The notes under the pieces were generated by a model. It did no database searches. It was given only the letters and a program-made list of their open reading frames with translations, and was not told where the DNA came from. From Lichenostomus cassidix (taxonomy: Eukaryota > Chordata > Aves > Passeriformes > Meliphagidae), in contig CM039184.1 in NCBI GenBank assembly GCA_008360975.2, forward strand, positions 46,013,797 through 46,077,796: a stretch of 64,000 nt of DNA. The letters run 5' to 3'. This document shows, piece after piece, positions 12,389 to 24,797 of this stretch. Within the stretch, counting starts at the first letter, position 1. Every line of letters begins with the position of its first letter. The translations under genes and the position numbers were made by a program.

Positions 12389-15071
12389 GTGAGTGCTTTT
12401 TTAATTAAGGAGACACTTTTTGAATCAAGGAGACTAAAGCTAAGGCTACATTCTCAAGTGCTAATATAATTCTGGACATTAAACATATATCTTACATAGC
12501 ACACCTACCTAACAAAGGAATCTACCTAGTGACTGTTGCAGAGAAATAAATATGCTATTTAGATTTATATCTTTAAGAAAAAATTAAAGTATTGATTTTC
12601 TGATTTTCCCAAGGTAGACTTTTGAGGAACACACTATCTTGAACACGTAGGACGTAGATAATTTTCAGCAGTCATTTTTCAAGTACAAAATAGATTTTTG
12701 TTATAACTTTAGATCACTTTATGTCACACATTCATATGCAAATGTGATTAGGTGAAATTTAATTTATCAATAGCCACAAATTTTTGTGAACAGCATACAA
12801 AATACTCCTGTTTAGCTAAGGAAAATTATGTTCATTTCTTCTACATATGAAATATGTATCAATGCACAACCCCAAATATGTTTTGTGGAAACTGGTTCAA
12901 GGCATATTAGATTTCATAAAGGCTTAGTCTGTTAAGTAATTTTGTGCGTATGTTTTACATAATTAAAAGGTGCTCATTTATTATCATAAATTTTTTAAAA
13001 AGTCTTCCCTTTGTTACATTTAGAGAAGCTGACATATCATTAAATTGCTTCAACTACAACATAGAAAAGACAGTAATACTAGGTTAAACCATTATTTTTT
13101 TAGAAAAATAAAAGAAAAAAATTTGCTTTCAGTGCTGATTGGTTTTGGGATTTTTGTGTTTTTCTTTTCGTTAGTAAGAATATTTTCTAGTTGAGCTTCT
13201 TTAAGTACTTCAGAAGCACATCTGAAACAAGTGGGGTAATGTATCCAGTATGCAGATATACAGATATAAATCTATTTTCCTATTTTAAAGACTCCAATTT
13301 CAGTACACAACAGTCAGTCAAACAGCAAGCATAGGAAGAAACTAAACATGTCTCAAAAGCACTGTCAAAATCTGCACAACTTAGATCTGTTTTCTCAATT
13401 CAGTCTGTAAAGGATATGCAACAAGACATAGCAGGCCTGTTCTTTTCATTTAGTTTAAGTTAAGGAAGTAAAAAAACCCCAAAGCTAGTGAATGCTATGA
13501 TTGACAAGTAAGTCTCGGGTTGTATCTCTGAGCTAAGAAAGATAGATTTCCTTGTTTTAAGATCAAGGAAGTCTTGCAATTAGGAAATACGGAGCCATTA
13601 AATTTGCTTTCCTTATGTTTAGCATTCCATTTGTATCTTTCATATCCTCTGCCCTAGATTTTTGTTCTTTGGTGAGAAAGCAGATAAAGAAGCAGGTGTA
13701 TTTACATCAGCTCTACTCAGTTGCCTCCTGAGGCATGTATCGACCTGTCATTAAAATGTATGAAACCCTCTGAGAAATGGGGTCTGTTCTGATCCTACCT
13801 ACATGGCAAAAATAGTGACTATCTTCTCTAAAGTCAATGTAATTACTGTAGGGTAAAGAATAAGGCTTGGTGTTATAACCCAAGTCTAAAACTGGTAAAG
13901 GTCCCTTCAGAAGCATCTTTTGAATTAACCTATTGTAATTCAGTATTCTTCTCAGCAGCTTCTATTTTCAGTGCATTGATAGTCTAGAAAAAAATATATT
14001 TGATGACCAGAATGAACTAAATGAATTTTGTGGCTATATTTAAAGTGTGTGTAATATATTGTAGTCTGTTTTAGTTACTGAGAACATACTACATCAAGAA
14101 TAGTACTTCATATGCATTTCAGGTTGATGATAACTGAATTCTAATATTGGAATGAAGTCTTACAGTGTAAGAAATAAGTTGATAGTAGTGACCGGCTAAT
14201 AAAAATTGTTTAATATATAGGAAATCATGTTTTTACTTTTTTTCACAAAACAGAGCAGTTAGATTCTGTGGTTGTCATTCTAGTATCTTTCACTGGTGCA
14301 TAAAACATAAGTAGAAAGCTCCAGTATATAGTTTAGAACCTTACAAACTTATTTGATTTGACTTTAGTAATTAACTCATAAGGAAATTAGACCTTTTATA
14401 TTTTGCTAGAAAATACTTTATTTCCTGTGGTAAATTTTTAGGTAATTATTCTTTTCCTTCTGTAATATTTTTTAATTAAGGCATATACACATGAAAAAAT
14501 GTGCATGCACCTGAGAACCTTTCTATGCATTTTCCTTACATCACTTTTGTTGCCTGCACGTCATTGCAAGCTCTGACGTTGGAGAAACGGAAAAGTTGGT
14601 GTGGGTGGAAGGAGACATGAAGAGCAGTACAGTTATATGGTAGTAATGGGGAATATCCTACTTGAGGTGTCATGGAGCCTTGTTTTCAGAATATGACATT
14701 AATCAATCTTTGAAAAATTAGTTATTAGCCAAGTATTCAAGACCCAAAGCCTTGAAAAAGTAATTCTGTTAGAACTGTGTACAAAGGAAAGACAAAGCAA
14801 ATTGTCAGTAGAGATGCACTTTATTTTGAATAAAGATACAAGATATGTGCTTATCAACCTGTAGAAGCAAACTTTGTAAGGAATAAACATTCTTTTTCTT
14901 TAAATAAACACAGAAAGTGTTACAAACCACTTGAAACACAGTCTTTAAAAAGTCCTTCCTATGCTAATAAGCATTATACCAAATTAAATTTTTTTGGATT
15001 GTATGATAATTGGTTCCCAATGCAGTTATTTTTCTGGGAAAGCAAAATGCTTTATAGTTACAGTTCCACAA

Positions 15072-15135
15072 AGGAAAAAAAAAAAAGAAAGAAAGAAAGG
15101 AAGGAAAAGGAAAGAAAGAAGAAAAGAAAGAGATC
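15072..15135. repeat. Polypurine microsatellite (A-rich, GAAA/GGAA)
   Basis: An uninterrupted purine run of about 60 bases starts with poly-A and continues as GAAA and GGAA units. The complementary strand is polypyrimidine. Such runs are length-polymorphic and can form triplex structures. Confidence 0.85.
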
Positions 15136-16195
15136 AGGATAAAGTTTATTACTGCAGGTCAACTGATGTGCAATTGTTTGGTGTACTATGGGACTGTCCC
15201 AGTATCAGGGATGTGCCCATGTCTCCAGGTTGCAGAGTCACAGGTAGAGACTCTGCAGGAGAAATCTCAGTTTGTATGTTGTGACCAGTTGTAGTAGTGA
15301 ACCAGTGCTTTATTTCCTTTGCAATTGCCTCATCCATTATCCATGCCTTGGTAGGCTCCTTTGCTCTATTTCATTAGCTTTTAAACAGACTTTGGTCTTT
15401 TTGAGCTTTCCTGCTCTGACCTGCTAGAAATCTGCCACAGTTTACACTGCCAAAATCTCAATTTTATAGTGTGGATAGTGTCACTATTTCTTAGATCTCT
15501 TAACTGTCCATTTTTAAATGAACTATCCATTATTTAAAACCTCTCCGTATTTAAGCAAAATATTAATTCCCAAAAAATTAACAACAACTGGAAAACAATC
15601 AGTAAAACTGCTGGTAAAGCATTGGTTTGAACTGAATGAGTCTGGTCCCAGTACTTCTGTTTTGTGCCAAGCACAATGAAGGCTAGCATACTGTATGTTT
15701 GTGTCATCTGGACATGTCCAGCTGTAGCTGGAGGCACAAATGGTTACGTCTATTTCTCAACTAATTTACTATCTGGCTTATGATTTACTATCTACAGCTC
15801 TTATATTCTTCCTCTAAGTCTGAAGAATAGTTGAATATAGTGTGCCTGCATACATGAATAAAATGCATGTTCTGTATTTGTTGTATGGCTGTTAGCAAAC
15901 ATTGATAGAGAGTAATTAATTTCTCTTCACTGAAGAGATTAAAAAAGAACTGATTATTTTAAAGCATCACTCTGTTTTCTTAGGTATCTTGAAATTTAAA
16001 CGTAGATGCTATAAAAACATCTCCAGTAAGCTTAATTTAAGATTTAAGATATACAATAGTGTTTTTAGGGAGGGAGGGGGAAGGATGAGAATCAAAGCAA
16101 GTGGGAGCCCAAATCAGAGAGTGGACTCAGCAGCCCAGAATAAAGTGACTAAATTCACTATGTTGCATTGGTAAAAGGAGTGGATAGGAGGAAAA

Positions 16196-16456
16196 TGTGG
16201 GGGAAGAACGAGGTGACTCAGGAAGGTGACCCAAAACTCTTTACATTCTAAGTGGAAACAGAGTTTATTATCTAGAGCTAGCCAAAGGGGAATGCCAGAG
16301 GTCTCCGCCTGCCTCCCTCAAGGGTGTGTGTGCCTGAGCCAGGCTCATGTTAAATTTTAATACTAGTCGTCAGCTGAGATGATTCCATTAGAAAGTCCTT
16401 TTCGGTAGAAGAGGTTCATTGTGTGGTCCCCCTCTTAAGAGGAGGAGCTGTTAACA
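16196..16456 (-). mobile_element. Probable solo LTR of an endogenous retrovirus, minus orientation
   Basis: On the + strand the segment begins TGTGGGGG and ends GTTAACA, giving the TG...CA termini of an LTR of about 261 bp. Read on the minus strand it has an AATAAA signal near its 3' part, followed by a U5-like tail, which is the expected order. No convincing target-site duplication was found at these boundaries, and no retroviral genes flank it, so it would be a solo LTR. Family is not assigned. Confidence 0.45.
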
Positions 16457-18066
16457 CTAGGAAACTGTGAAAAAAGAACAAAAAATGCTATTGTTGGAAA
16501 GATGGGTTGAAGAAGCAAAGAAGCGTTTGAGGATTTCAGTGAAAGAAGTAAATGTGGCATTATGGCAGTGATAGACATAGCTATTATTTGTTGTTCCAGA
16601 AAAAGAATTAAGTAAGTCTGAATGAGAAGAGGATAGAATCCAGGGAGTAACTTCAATACTTTGCTTCACAGTATTTATTTGGCCACTGTATAAACTAAAG
16701 ATGGTTTTCAAACATATTTCAAGGGTTTACCTGTCTTGTAATGTATTGCCTCCTATTCTGCTGAGTGAGTGATATATAAATAGCTAATAATTTTAACTTT
16801 CATTTTCAATCATTATAGCTCTTAGGGACCAATGCTCTCATAATAGCTCTTTAGGACCAATGCTTCACAGACTTTCTATTTTTATGCTGAGTGGAGGAGA
16901 AGAGACAAGTCTAGGGGGGAGGAGAGACAATGTGAAAAAAAGCCTTAAGCTATTCTTGAATTGTGGAAAAATACTATGCACTTTTCCAAAGGAGTTAAAA
17001 AAGCTTGTATTAACTTTTTGAAAACTGTAAGAAAAACTAGTAAAGTTTGAAACTTGAAACAAAGTAGGCTTCTGAATTACAGAGATTTGGAACTTTATTT
17101 GGACACAAATATCTGGCATCCAAATAAAGCTACATGTAAGTGAGCACAATTTCTGTGCACAGCCACTCACTCTTCCTTAAACTTTAGCAAATCATCTTAA
17201 TACTGGTCCCTATTTGTGAAACTGCAGCAGATACATTCTTCTCATTTGGTCCGACCAGAGGACTCAAGCAAAAAAATTGCTACTTAAATGATTTGCAGGT
17301 GGGAGATTTTTAGTTGCTTCTGTAAAGTGCACACAATAAATTCCTCCAACCCCAGTGATATGTATGAACATTTGCTGGTAGAAAACCAGAAGACTTAACA
17401 TTTATATTAAGTTTCCCTGGGTTTGTCCAGTAGAAGTTAGACATAAAGATTTACTCATGGCTAGTGACATTGAAGCCAAACCAATCCAGCCTGGATAAAT
17501 GAGGATATAGTAAATCTCAAATGGTAACTGTTTCATTGAAACTCATTATATTTCAGGAATTTCACAAGTTTTTCTTGCTGTTTGCATTTGCTATAAAGGT
17601 TACTCAGTGAAAAAGAAAATGCTGAAATTGCCCCTTCTCAGCTGTTCTAGTTCGTTCTTCTTCCTACCTATAAAGCTTTCCAACCCAAAGTCACTTCAGA
17701 CTGTAACTGGAAGTTGGATTCTTCTGGCAGTTCTAGTTACTTGTAGCTGTGATTAATAAACATTTCGTCCTGCCCAGTCCTCGAATTTCAGACCAGTCAG
17801 CTGATTTGTTCTAGCTGCAGAGTGCATGAAGTAGTGAGAAGAGAAATTCAGTAACAGGATCAGGCTCAGGATACCCTCTGGAGCTGTGTGTGGTGCCTGG
17901 GGTTGGCAGTGGGGTGGGTTTGTCTGGTGAAAGAGCCTGGGGTGATGGGAGATGTACAAGGACTGACTGAGAGGCGATGGTGCAACCAGCTGTTTTGGTA
18001 AATGCAATAACCAAACTGAAAACCAAGTCTAGGAGAGATGGTGGTGGGTGTGTGTGCACTTAGGAG

Positions 18067-18130
18067 TCAGAATCACAGAAAGATCATCTAATTCCAGTCG
18101 CCCTGCCACGTGGGGTTCATCTGTACCAAG
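18067..18130 (-). mobile_element. CR1 LINE 3'-end fragment, minus orientation
   Basis: The string CAGAATCACAGAAAGATCATC followed by TAATTCCAG...CCCTGCCA is a degraded version of the reverse-complemented CR1 3' end common in bird genomes. Only about 60 bp is recognisable. Confidence 0.5.
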
Positions 18131-18649
18131 CAGCTAATGAAGGATCAAATTCATATGAAGAAAAGTTATTAACAGTTTCAATTGTTGCCAATGTACTTAG
18201 AAACATTTGGGAGACTTTATGTTTTGAGGATTACTTTTTTTTTTTTTAAATAATCAAGTCTAGATGAACTGTGTTTATTGTGATTGTTAAGCTCTTTTAC
18301 AGGACTAGTCAGTGGCAAAAATTGCTTTTGTTATTTACAAAAAACTTCTCACATTGTGATACATAATGGTGCTTCTCTTCCTGCCCTAAGTATGACTCTA
18401 ATATATTTGGTTAAAAATATGAGATAAAATTCATAGTTTTATTATAGATAACTAAGTTATATGTTCTATATATGTTTAAGATATCTTCTTTATTATTTGG
18501 ATTAATGGTTAAAGATTGATTCTCTTACTATGTAAATTCCTGATGCTTGTGGGATACATCTGCTTACTGTTATGTAGCTGTTTTGATTTGTGAATTATTA
18601 TTACTTGCAAATATTCAACACTTACAATTAAGCAAAGTCTGTTTTTGTC

Positions 18650-18684
18650 TATAATATAAATAATATAAATAATATAAATAATAA
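18650..18684. repeat. AT-rich tandem repeat (ATAATATAA units)
   Basis: About 3.5 perfect or near-perfect copies of a 9-bp ATAATATAA-type unit. Confidence 0.85.
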
Positions 18685-19341
18685 GTGATCAAAAAATAAA
18701 GCCAGCAAGCGATTAAAGTTTTAGATAACAAGTATGTTTAAAATCCAGTATCAGAGAAGAATGACAAAGAACTCATGGGCCTATATTTAACAGTGGTAGT
18801 TAAATTACATAATCCTATATAGAAAAAAACAGTACCTCTTCCAATTTTGCAAATTAGTGAATATGAAATACATTATAAATGTATTGGTTCCCTTGAAGCT
18901 TCAGAACTGGATTTCTGGAGATTGTGGTACTATGAAAACAAGAGATAATGCAATTTAAAAGGAGAACAAAGATAATAGTATCTGTCTTGTTACCACAATA
19001 AATAGAATGAATGCATGTTAGAGCTCCTTGAAATTGCATTCTGTAGTTTTAAACATGTAAGTATTCAGTGACATACTATATATAAGATTAAAACCTTTTA
19101 AGCTCATGGAACATTTGATTCTCTATTTATCCTACAGCAGACATAGCTTATATTTTATGTGCTACTGTTATTTTGTTGCTACATAAAATTCTTAAATTTA
19201 GTTATCTTTAATTTTAACTTTGAAATAAAAATACTTTTTAAATCTGTGTCATTATTTTTATTATTAATTTTCCAAAACAAATTGGTAACTCTTATTCTTC
19301 CAGGTGATGGTAATTTTGGTGGTTTTTTCCCTCTCTTCCAG

Positions 19342-19785
19342 GAGTGCTAGAAAAAACATGCTTTTATTCAAATGGAAGTGAGAGCCTCACAGCTAATGGT
19401 GACTTTGATGATCTTTTGCCAAACATGGTTGAAAATAGTTCCAAGACTGATCCCATAGTGGATTTCAGCACACAGCCCTCTTCCTGGACCAGCACACCGT
19501 CATCCCACATTGACCAAATGAACAAGAACTCTAATATACTTAGAGAGTCTTTCCAGGAAAATGCTTTTGCTCTCCCAACACAAGCCACAGCGCTCAATCA
19601 TCAGCCTGCCAATGACACTGCTTTGGCAGAGGGCTCTGAAAACAACACCCCGTTGTTTGCCACGGCAGAGGAGGTGACTTTGTGGTCTACAGATGCTTCT
19701 TTTAACAACACAGAGAGGATGACCACTCTGCCAATATTAAGTCCTACCCGTTCATCTGTGTCACAAAAACTGGATCATAAAAAAA
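19342..19785 (+). CDS. CORIN: CORIN exon 3: extracellular juxtamembrane stem, unusually long
   Basis: A 444-nt exon runs from CTCTTCCAG|GAGTGC to AAAAAA|GTAAGT, entering and leaving in phase 1. It encodes about 148 residues between the membrane anchor and frizzled 1. The start (LEKTCFYSNGSE) and the end (LWSTDASFNN) align with human LQKVYFKSNGSE and AWTTDASLPG, while the middle has no counterpart I can recall. The human stem segment is about 68 residues by my recollection, so this one is about twice as long. It is rich in Ser, Thr, Asn and Pro, with five N-glycosylation sequons (NGS, NSS, NDT, NNT, NNT), and looks like an extended glycosylated stalk. One cysteine, encoded at 19359-19361, sits where human has valine. 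In mammals this stem is where ADAM10 sheds corin. The intact frame and consensus splice sites argue against an artefact. Confidence 0.92.
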
Positions 19786-22649
19786 GTAAGTTTATATTTT
19801 ATTTGGCTCCATAATTCTGACTCAAAAACTACAGAGCATACTGTTGGCATGCTTCTCAGTGTGTTCCTGTGAGGTCTAAGGAATGTGTCCCTCTTGATAA
19901 TTAATTTTGTTTACATTTTGTTTACAGTCCATGTTGCAATCAACTTGTTTCTTATCAGAACATTTGTTCAACCTGTTAAGGAAGATGCAGTAAATTCTCT
20001 CAGTAGGACAACTTACAATACATTCTTCAATTGTTGATAATCACGCTTACCAAGGCTGGAAATGAGTTACTGCAGTTACTAAGTTTGTAGACTTTATATT
20101 CTGTGTTTCTTAAAACTGTGTATGTGGCAAGTACATTCCTGATCTTGGGATGGAATCACAGTTACAATTTTTTCTATCTTACTGGATAAATTCTTCTCGA
20201 ATTTGAAGCAGTTTTTCCTATGTAGCAATAAAGTTCCAGTTGCATTTTTGAAAGAGAGTAACAACAATTAACTGGGATCAGGACTTCTTTTTAATTTGTT
20301 TGATTACAAAGGTAGGTGCATTTTATTAATGTCATAGCAAACGTTACTGATTCACCATGTTGGTGGTAGTGAAGGATTCCCTGACACTGCTTTGCTAACA
20401 ACTGGAACATAAGGGTACCATATTAAAATGAATCTGTTTCTCTGGAACTGCTTATCATTGATTTTTTCTTAATCCCACCAGAGCACAAAGCAAAAAGTAT
20501 TCCAGGTCAGAGAAAAAACTTAATGTAAGTCATTGATTAATCAGTATTTTTTTCTCTCCCCTAGATGGTAGTGACTTCTCAGGGTATTTGAATGGTGCAG
20601 GCTTTTTGTAGGTTCTGTTTGCTAAATTATTCTTATACAGATTTCTGTCTCCTTCTCCCCCTGTACCCCAAACTCAAAATAAATGTATATAAATGCACAC
20701 TTGAATTCTATTAGTAGTTCATTTATTTACTTCTTTTGGCAGCTTGGCTAATTATCACTGTGCCAAGGAACAGAATGAAAGCATAGTGTGCTACAGTACA
20801 AATATTTTCATCATTATATTTGAGATACCTGAAATTCCAAGAATCATAGATGAAAGAGTGTAGAGCCCTTTTGCCTTTTCTTATCATGTGTGAATAAACT
20901 CTTTCGAGATGCATATAATATGCATATGTAATATGCTGATGTGTGTGTGGGACATGATATTTTTCCCTACTACTGTGTTAATGCAGGGACAGCAGTACAG
21001 TGACTCAGGACAGCCTTATGTCTGGATTTCTAATATTTTAAATATTTGAGGTTTGGTATTATACAGAGAGGCACTTTTAGGACTTCCCATGTATGTGTTC
21101 TATTCCGGTAAGTGCAGTTCATTCCAACAGCAGTATGACTGTGTGTACATTCGGGAGGTGTGACTACTTGGAATTCTATTGTGGCATCATTTTTTCTGTG
21201 TAAAGAGAAAAGGATAAAAGGTTTTCAAAGACAAATTTGGAATACCACCAGTTTCTATAAAAAACTTCCACAACTACAAAAGAAATCCCATCCCAAACTG
21301 AGGTACTTTGCTCATCAGAAACATGGGGATATAGTATGTTACTAACCAATTCCCTCACACTCTTTGATTCTACTTTCAAGTGTTTTGCTTATCTGTATTC
21401 ACGGGGATATTGTCTTAATTCTGTGTGTAGGTACATTAAAAAAGAACTTACATTTTAAGAATCCAGAAGAATTTGATCTCATGATAACTGTGTGTTCCCA
21501 TGGCTCCAAGGCACGGAGGACTAGAAAGCACAAAGTGCTACTCCCTTTCTTGTCCTGGCCTTTGCAAATTAACTCCTTATATTCGTCTTTAGTCTCTTTG
21601 ATCTCTCTTTTTCCACTAAGCTTGCTTCTTGGAGAAAACCCTATGGCAACACAGAACATGGTCTGATGTTCACAGGAAGTTCTTATGTATTCTGGTGTGG
21701 AGGATGATGATATATAACTGGGAGATGAGATATAAATTTTGGAACAGCGAAACTGAAATATTCTGCGGGAGTAAAAGTGATTTTTTTGAGGGACAAGTAA
21801 AACTTAAAGACCACATGGGATTGGTGGTAGTAGATCAAATTATTTCTCTCTTGCTTAGTGTCTGAATCCAACTGTGAACATTAGCACATGTCTGAAGAAC
21901 AATAAACTAGGGCTGGCATACTGAGACACTGGAACACTATGTGGTAGCAGATTCCAGTGACCTGCAGTGAGTCCTGGTGAGTGTTTGCTCAGTCTCCCAT
22001 GAATCGATGTAATCACTTCTGAACCCATATAAAATGGATGTTTGAGCTTTTAAAGCATATCTTATAAGGAAACTAACCTCTAAATGAAGTGAGGCTGATA
22101 TTCCATTGTCATCAATGCATGCTAGTAAATCATCCATCAGTAGAAGTTTCATCTGGTTTAAGCATGGGGACATTGATGCATTTCTGTTGATTTAGTAAGC
22201 ATGCATAACTTGGACTTTATGCTGATTTTATGCAGTATGTTAAAAGATGAATGATATGTCATTTAACATAGAGAGTGCCAGTTCAAAGCCAACCAGAGAA
22301 AATTGTCTGAACACATTTGGACTGGCATTCATGTAGCCGTTATGTTTTTGGTCTGATGCTAGTATCCCTAGCACCATATTTGCTTTACTAGTGGACCACA
22401 GCTTCAGTAAAAGACATTAGTAAGAGAAATGATAAATATTGTGACCATATGGTATTCAGTCAAGACTTTAAAATAACACAAGTCAGACATTGCTGAGTTA
22501 CTAACTGGAGGGGAATGAAATTTGGCACATGTGACATCAATTATTTAAGAAGTCCTCAAAGCAGCAGCAAGTTCTTTGGCAAAAATTCTAGCAAAGAATA
22601 GATTAGTGGGTTAATAGGAATGAATGATACAATAAGGAAGAGATGAAGA

Positions 22650-23410
22650 AGTTTATTTCCATTTTACAAGGGGAAGCAACGCCTCACAAATCTATCAGAA
22701 AGTTCTTTGAAGGAAATGCTGAAAATGTTCGTTAATACAACACACTTGGCTTTTCAAAATGCTGTTAACGAGTCTTCACCAAAAAGTTTTACAGACACAC
22801 TTCTCATAGAGTAAGTGTTCATTAAAAGACAGAAGGAAAGATGAGAATGAATGGCTAGGCTCCAGAGTGAAGAAGGCTGCTCATGGAGTCTTACAGACAG
22901 TGTTTTCTAATTGGGGAAACAGTGAATGGTCAAGTAATAACATTTCTGCCAATACAGATTTAGCTGCCTAGAATTAATAGCTGGGGATCACATAAAGGTC
23001 TCATAGTGGAGGCAGTGGCTGATAAAATGTTTAAATGACTTTGTGCCAGTAGATGTGAAATAATTCTGGAGAGAGGGAAACAATGCTAACTCTATCTAAT
23101 ACAATGCTGGACTCTCAGCAAGCATTGTCACCAAAAGAAGGACCAGATGGGCTGCTGCAGTCAGTGTTCTGGTCCCATGAGAGCCACCACCATGAAGTTT
23201 AAAAAGAACAAAATGGAAAATCTTGCTTCATCAGTGTGTAACTTCAGAAAGATAATGGTAGAATTGGAAAAGGTGAAGAGCAGGCAACTAGACCAGTAGA
23301 GACATGGAAAGACTTGGATGGGGGGAGGCACTAAATAGAAGAGAGACACTGTTCTCCTTCTGGAAAACAGCTGGCTTATGAGTAAGTGCTTGTGGTCGAT
23401 ATGCAGGCCA
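22650..23410 (+). mobile_element. Possible ancient, heavily diverged CR1/L3-like LINE remnant
   Basis: Phrases such as GGGGAAGCAACGCCTCACAA, ATCAGAAAGTTCTTTGAAGG, and later GAAAAGGTGAAGAGCAGGCA, resemble old amniote CR1/L3 copies on the + strand. No frame remains. Assignment rests on loose resemblance only and boundaries are approximate. Confidence 0.35.
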
Positions 23411-23470
23411 TTTTGAATGTCTAGGTGAAATAGAACAGTTACTCACTGTTTTTCATTATATGAAGAGTGG

Positions 23471-23540
23471 CTTTTTTTTTTCTTTTTTTTTTTTTTGCCT
23501 ATCATGCAGTAAACTAACAAAAAACAAAAAAAAAAAAAAG
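23471..23540. repeat. Poly-T tract followed by poly-A tract
   Basis: A T-rich run (about 23471-23497) is followed after about 25 bases by an A-rich run (about 23519-23539). Together they could form a weak inverted pair. Confidence 0.85.
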
Positions 23541-24568
23541 GAGACTTCATGGAACTTACTGCCACAGGATGATGGGAAAACCAGAAAGTATGGAAATGCT
23601 TGGAGAACTCTGTGAGGGCTTCATCTGTTGGGGCTTGTAGAAGCAACAGTCCACTGGCAACTTCTGAAGGTTCAAGATTTTATGTTGCCAGAAGTTGCTG
23701 TTACTGTCCTAGATGGTTGCTCCTTTTATTTGCCCAATATTATTAGAATTTTTCTTGACTATATAATTCTGGCCCCTGCTAAAGGCCATGTTCTGAGTTA
23801 AATGTATCCTGTGTTACCACTCTGTTGGAAAATAAGTGAAGGAATATGTTTTTCCTGTTGAGGGATTTGAATTTGTGTGACTTCATATTTAAGTGTTTTC
23901 TGGAGGCATGGGCCATGGTCCTAAGCCACGAGGGCAGCTCACTGGAGTGTTTTCTGATAGCAAAAACATCACGATGGGAGTCTTAGGTGAACCAATAGGT
24001 TCACTACTGTTTATTCATGGAATTTAGAAGTATATGCAGTAATATTCTGTTCATGTGTCAATCAATGCTTAACAGAAGAAGGACCACATATTAAACAGTA
24101 ATTATTGTAAAGAATAAAGCATGGTTTTCCAAGAAAATATTAATACAATTTTATTGGTCCTTTTTTTTCTCTTTGAAACAAACGCAGACTCCACGTAGGC
24201 AGTAAAGTGGGAGACCTGATTCAAATGAAGCAGACTCCCTGTTTTATAATACTGATGATTTGGGGAGACAGGAAGGAGAGCAAGTGGGGGCTGATATTCT
24301 TCCAAGAAAAACGTGCTGTAAATGAATGGAATATACACTGGGACAAGAAGTATTAGTATCTGATTTTGTTTCTTCCACACACCGGTGTGTATGCATATGT
24401 ATATCTGATATTCCTTTTAGTATGTGCTAAGTCTCCTAGTGGATCTCTCCTGGCAGACAGTCTAGTAAAGCAACTCCTCTGCCATTTCACAAAAACCGTT
24501 TCAGTGGAGAACCGTGCCGGTGGCCAGTCCTAACGTGAAAAGGAACATGTCCAAGCTTGATCTTCAGC

Positions 24569-24692
24569 CGTGCCCGGGTGTGCGCGCCGTGCCCTCGTGT
24601 GCGCGCCGTGCCCTCGTGTGCGCGCCGTACCCTCGTGTGCGCGCCGTGCGCTCGTGTGCGCGCCGTGCCCTCGTGTGCGCGCCGTGCGCCCG
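24569..24692. repeat. 19-bp GC-rich minisatellite, about 6.5 copies
   Basis: The unit CGTGCCCTCGTGTGCGCGC is repeated six times with one- or two-base variants, then partially a seventh time. Each copy has several CpGs. Translated ORFs on both strands (repeating CARRALV-like or AHTRARR-like peptides) are a by-product of the repeat. Confidence 0.95.
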
Positions 24693-24756
24693 TCCGGCAG
24701 GCTGGGGAGCTGGGAGCGCCGGGCGCTTTCTCCGCTCGGCCCGCTAGTGCCCTCCG

Positions 24757-24775
24757 CCGCCACCAGAGGGCGCTG
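24757..24775 (+). promoter_or_regulatory. Near-consensus CTCF binding motif
   Basis: The sequence CCGCCACCAGAGGGCGCTG contains the core CCACCAGAGGGCGC, a near-perfect match to the vertebrate CTCF consensus CCACNAGRGGGCGC. It sits between two minisatellites in a CpG-rich island and points along the + strand. Binding in vivo is inferred, not shown. Confidence 0.7.
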
Positions 24776-24797
24776 CGAACGCGGGCCCCGCGCGGCC

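Larger units (their letters stand above)
12389..19341 (+). other. CORIN: CORIN intron 2
   Basis: An intron of about 6.95 kb, donor GTGAGT and acceptor CTCTTCCAG. It holds a purine microsatellite (about 15072-15135), a probable minus-strand solo LTR (about 16196-16456), a short CR1 3'-end scrap (about 18067-18130) and an AT-rich nonamer repeat (about 18650-18684). No other coding exon was recognised. Confidence 0.85.

Noticed and set aside
24374..24395. Short palindrome ACACACCGGTGTGT
   Set aside because: Only 14 bp, expected by chance at this scale, with no associated feature.
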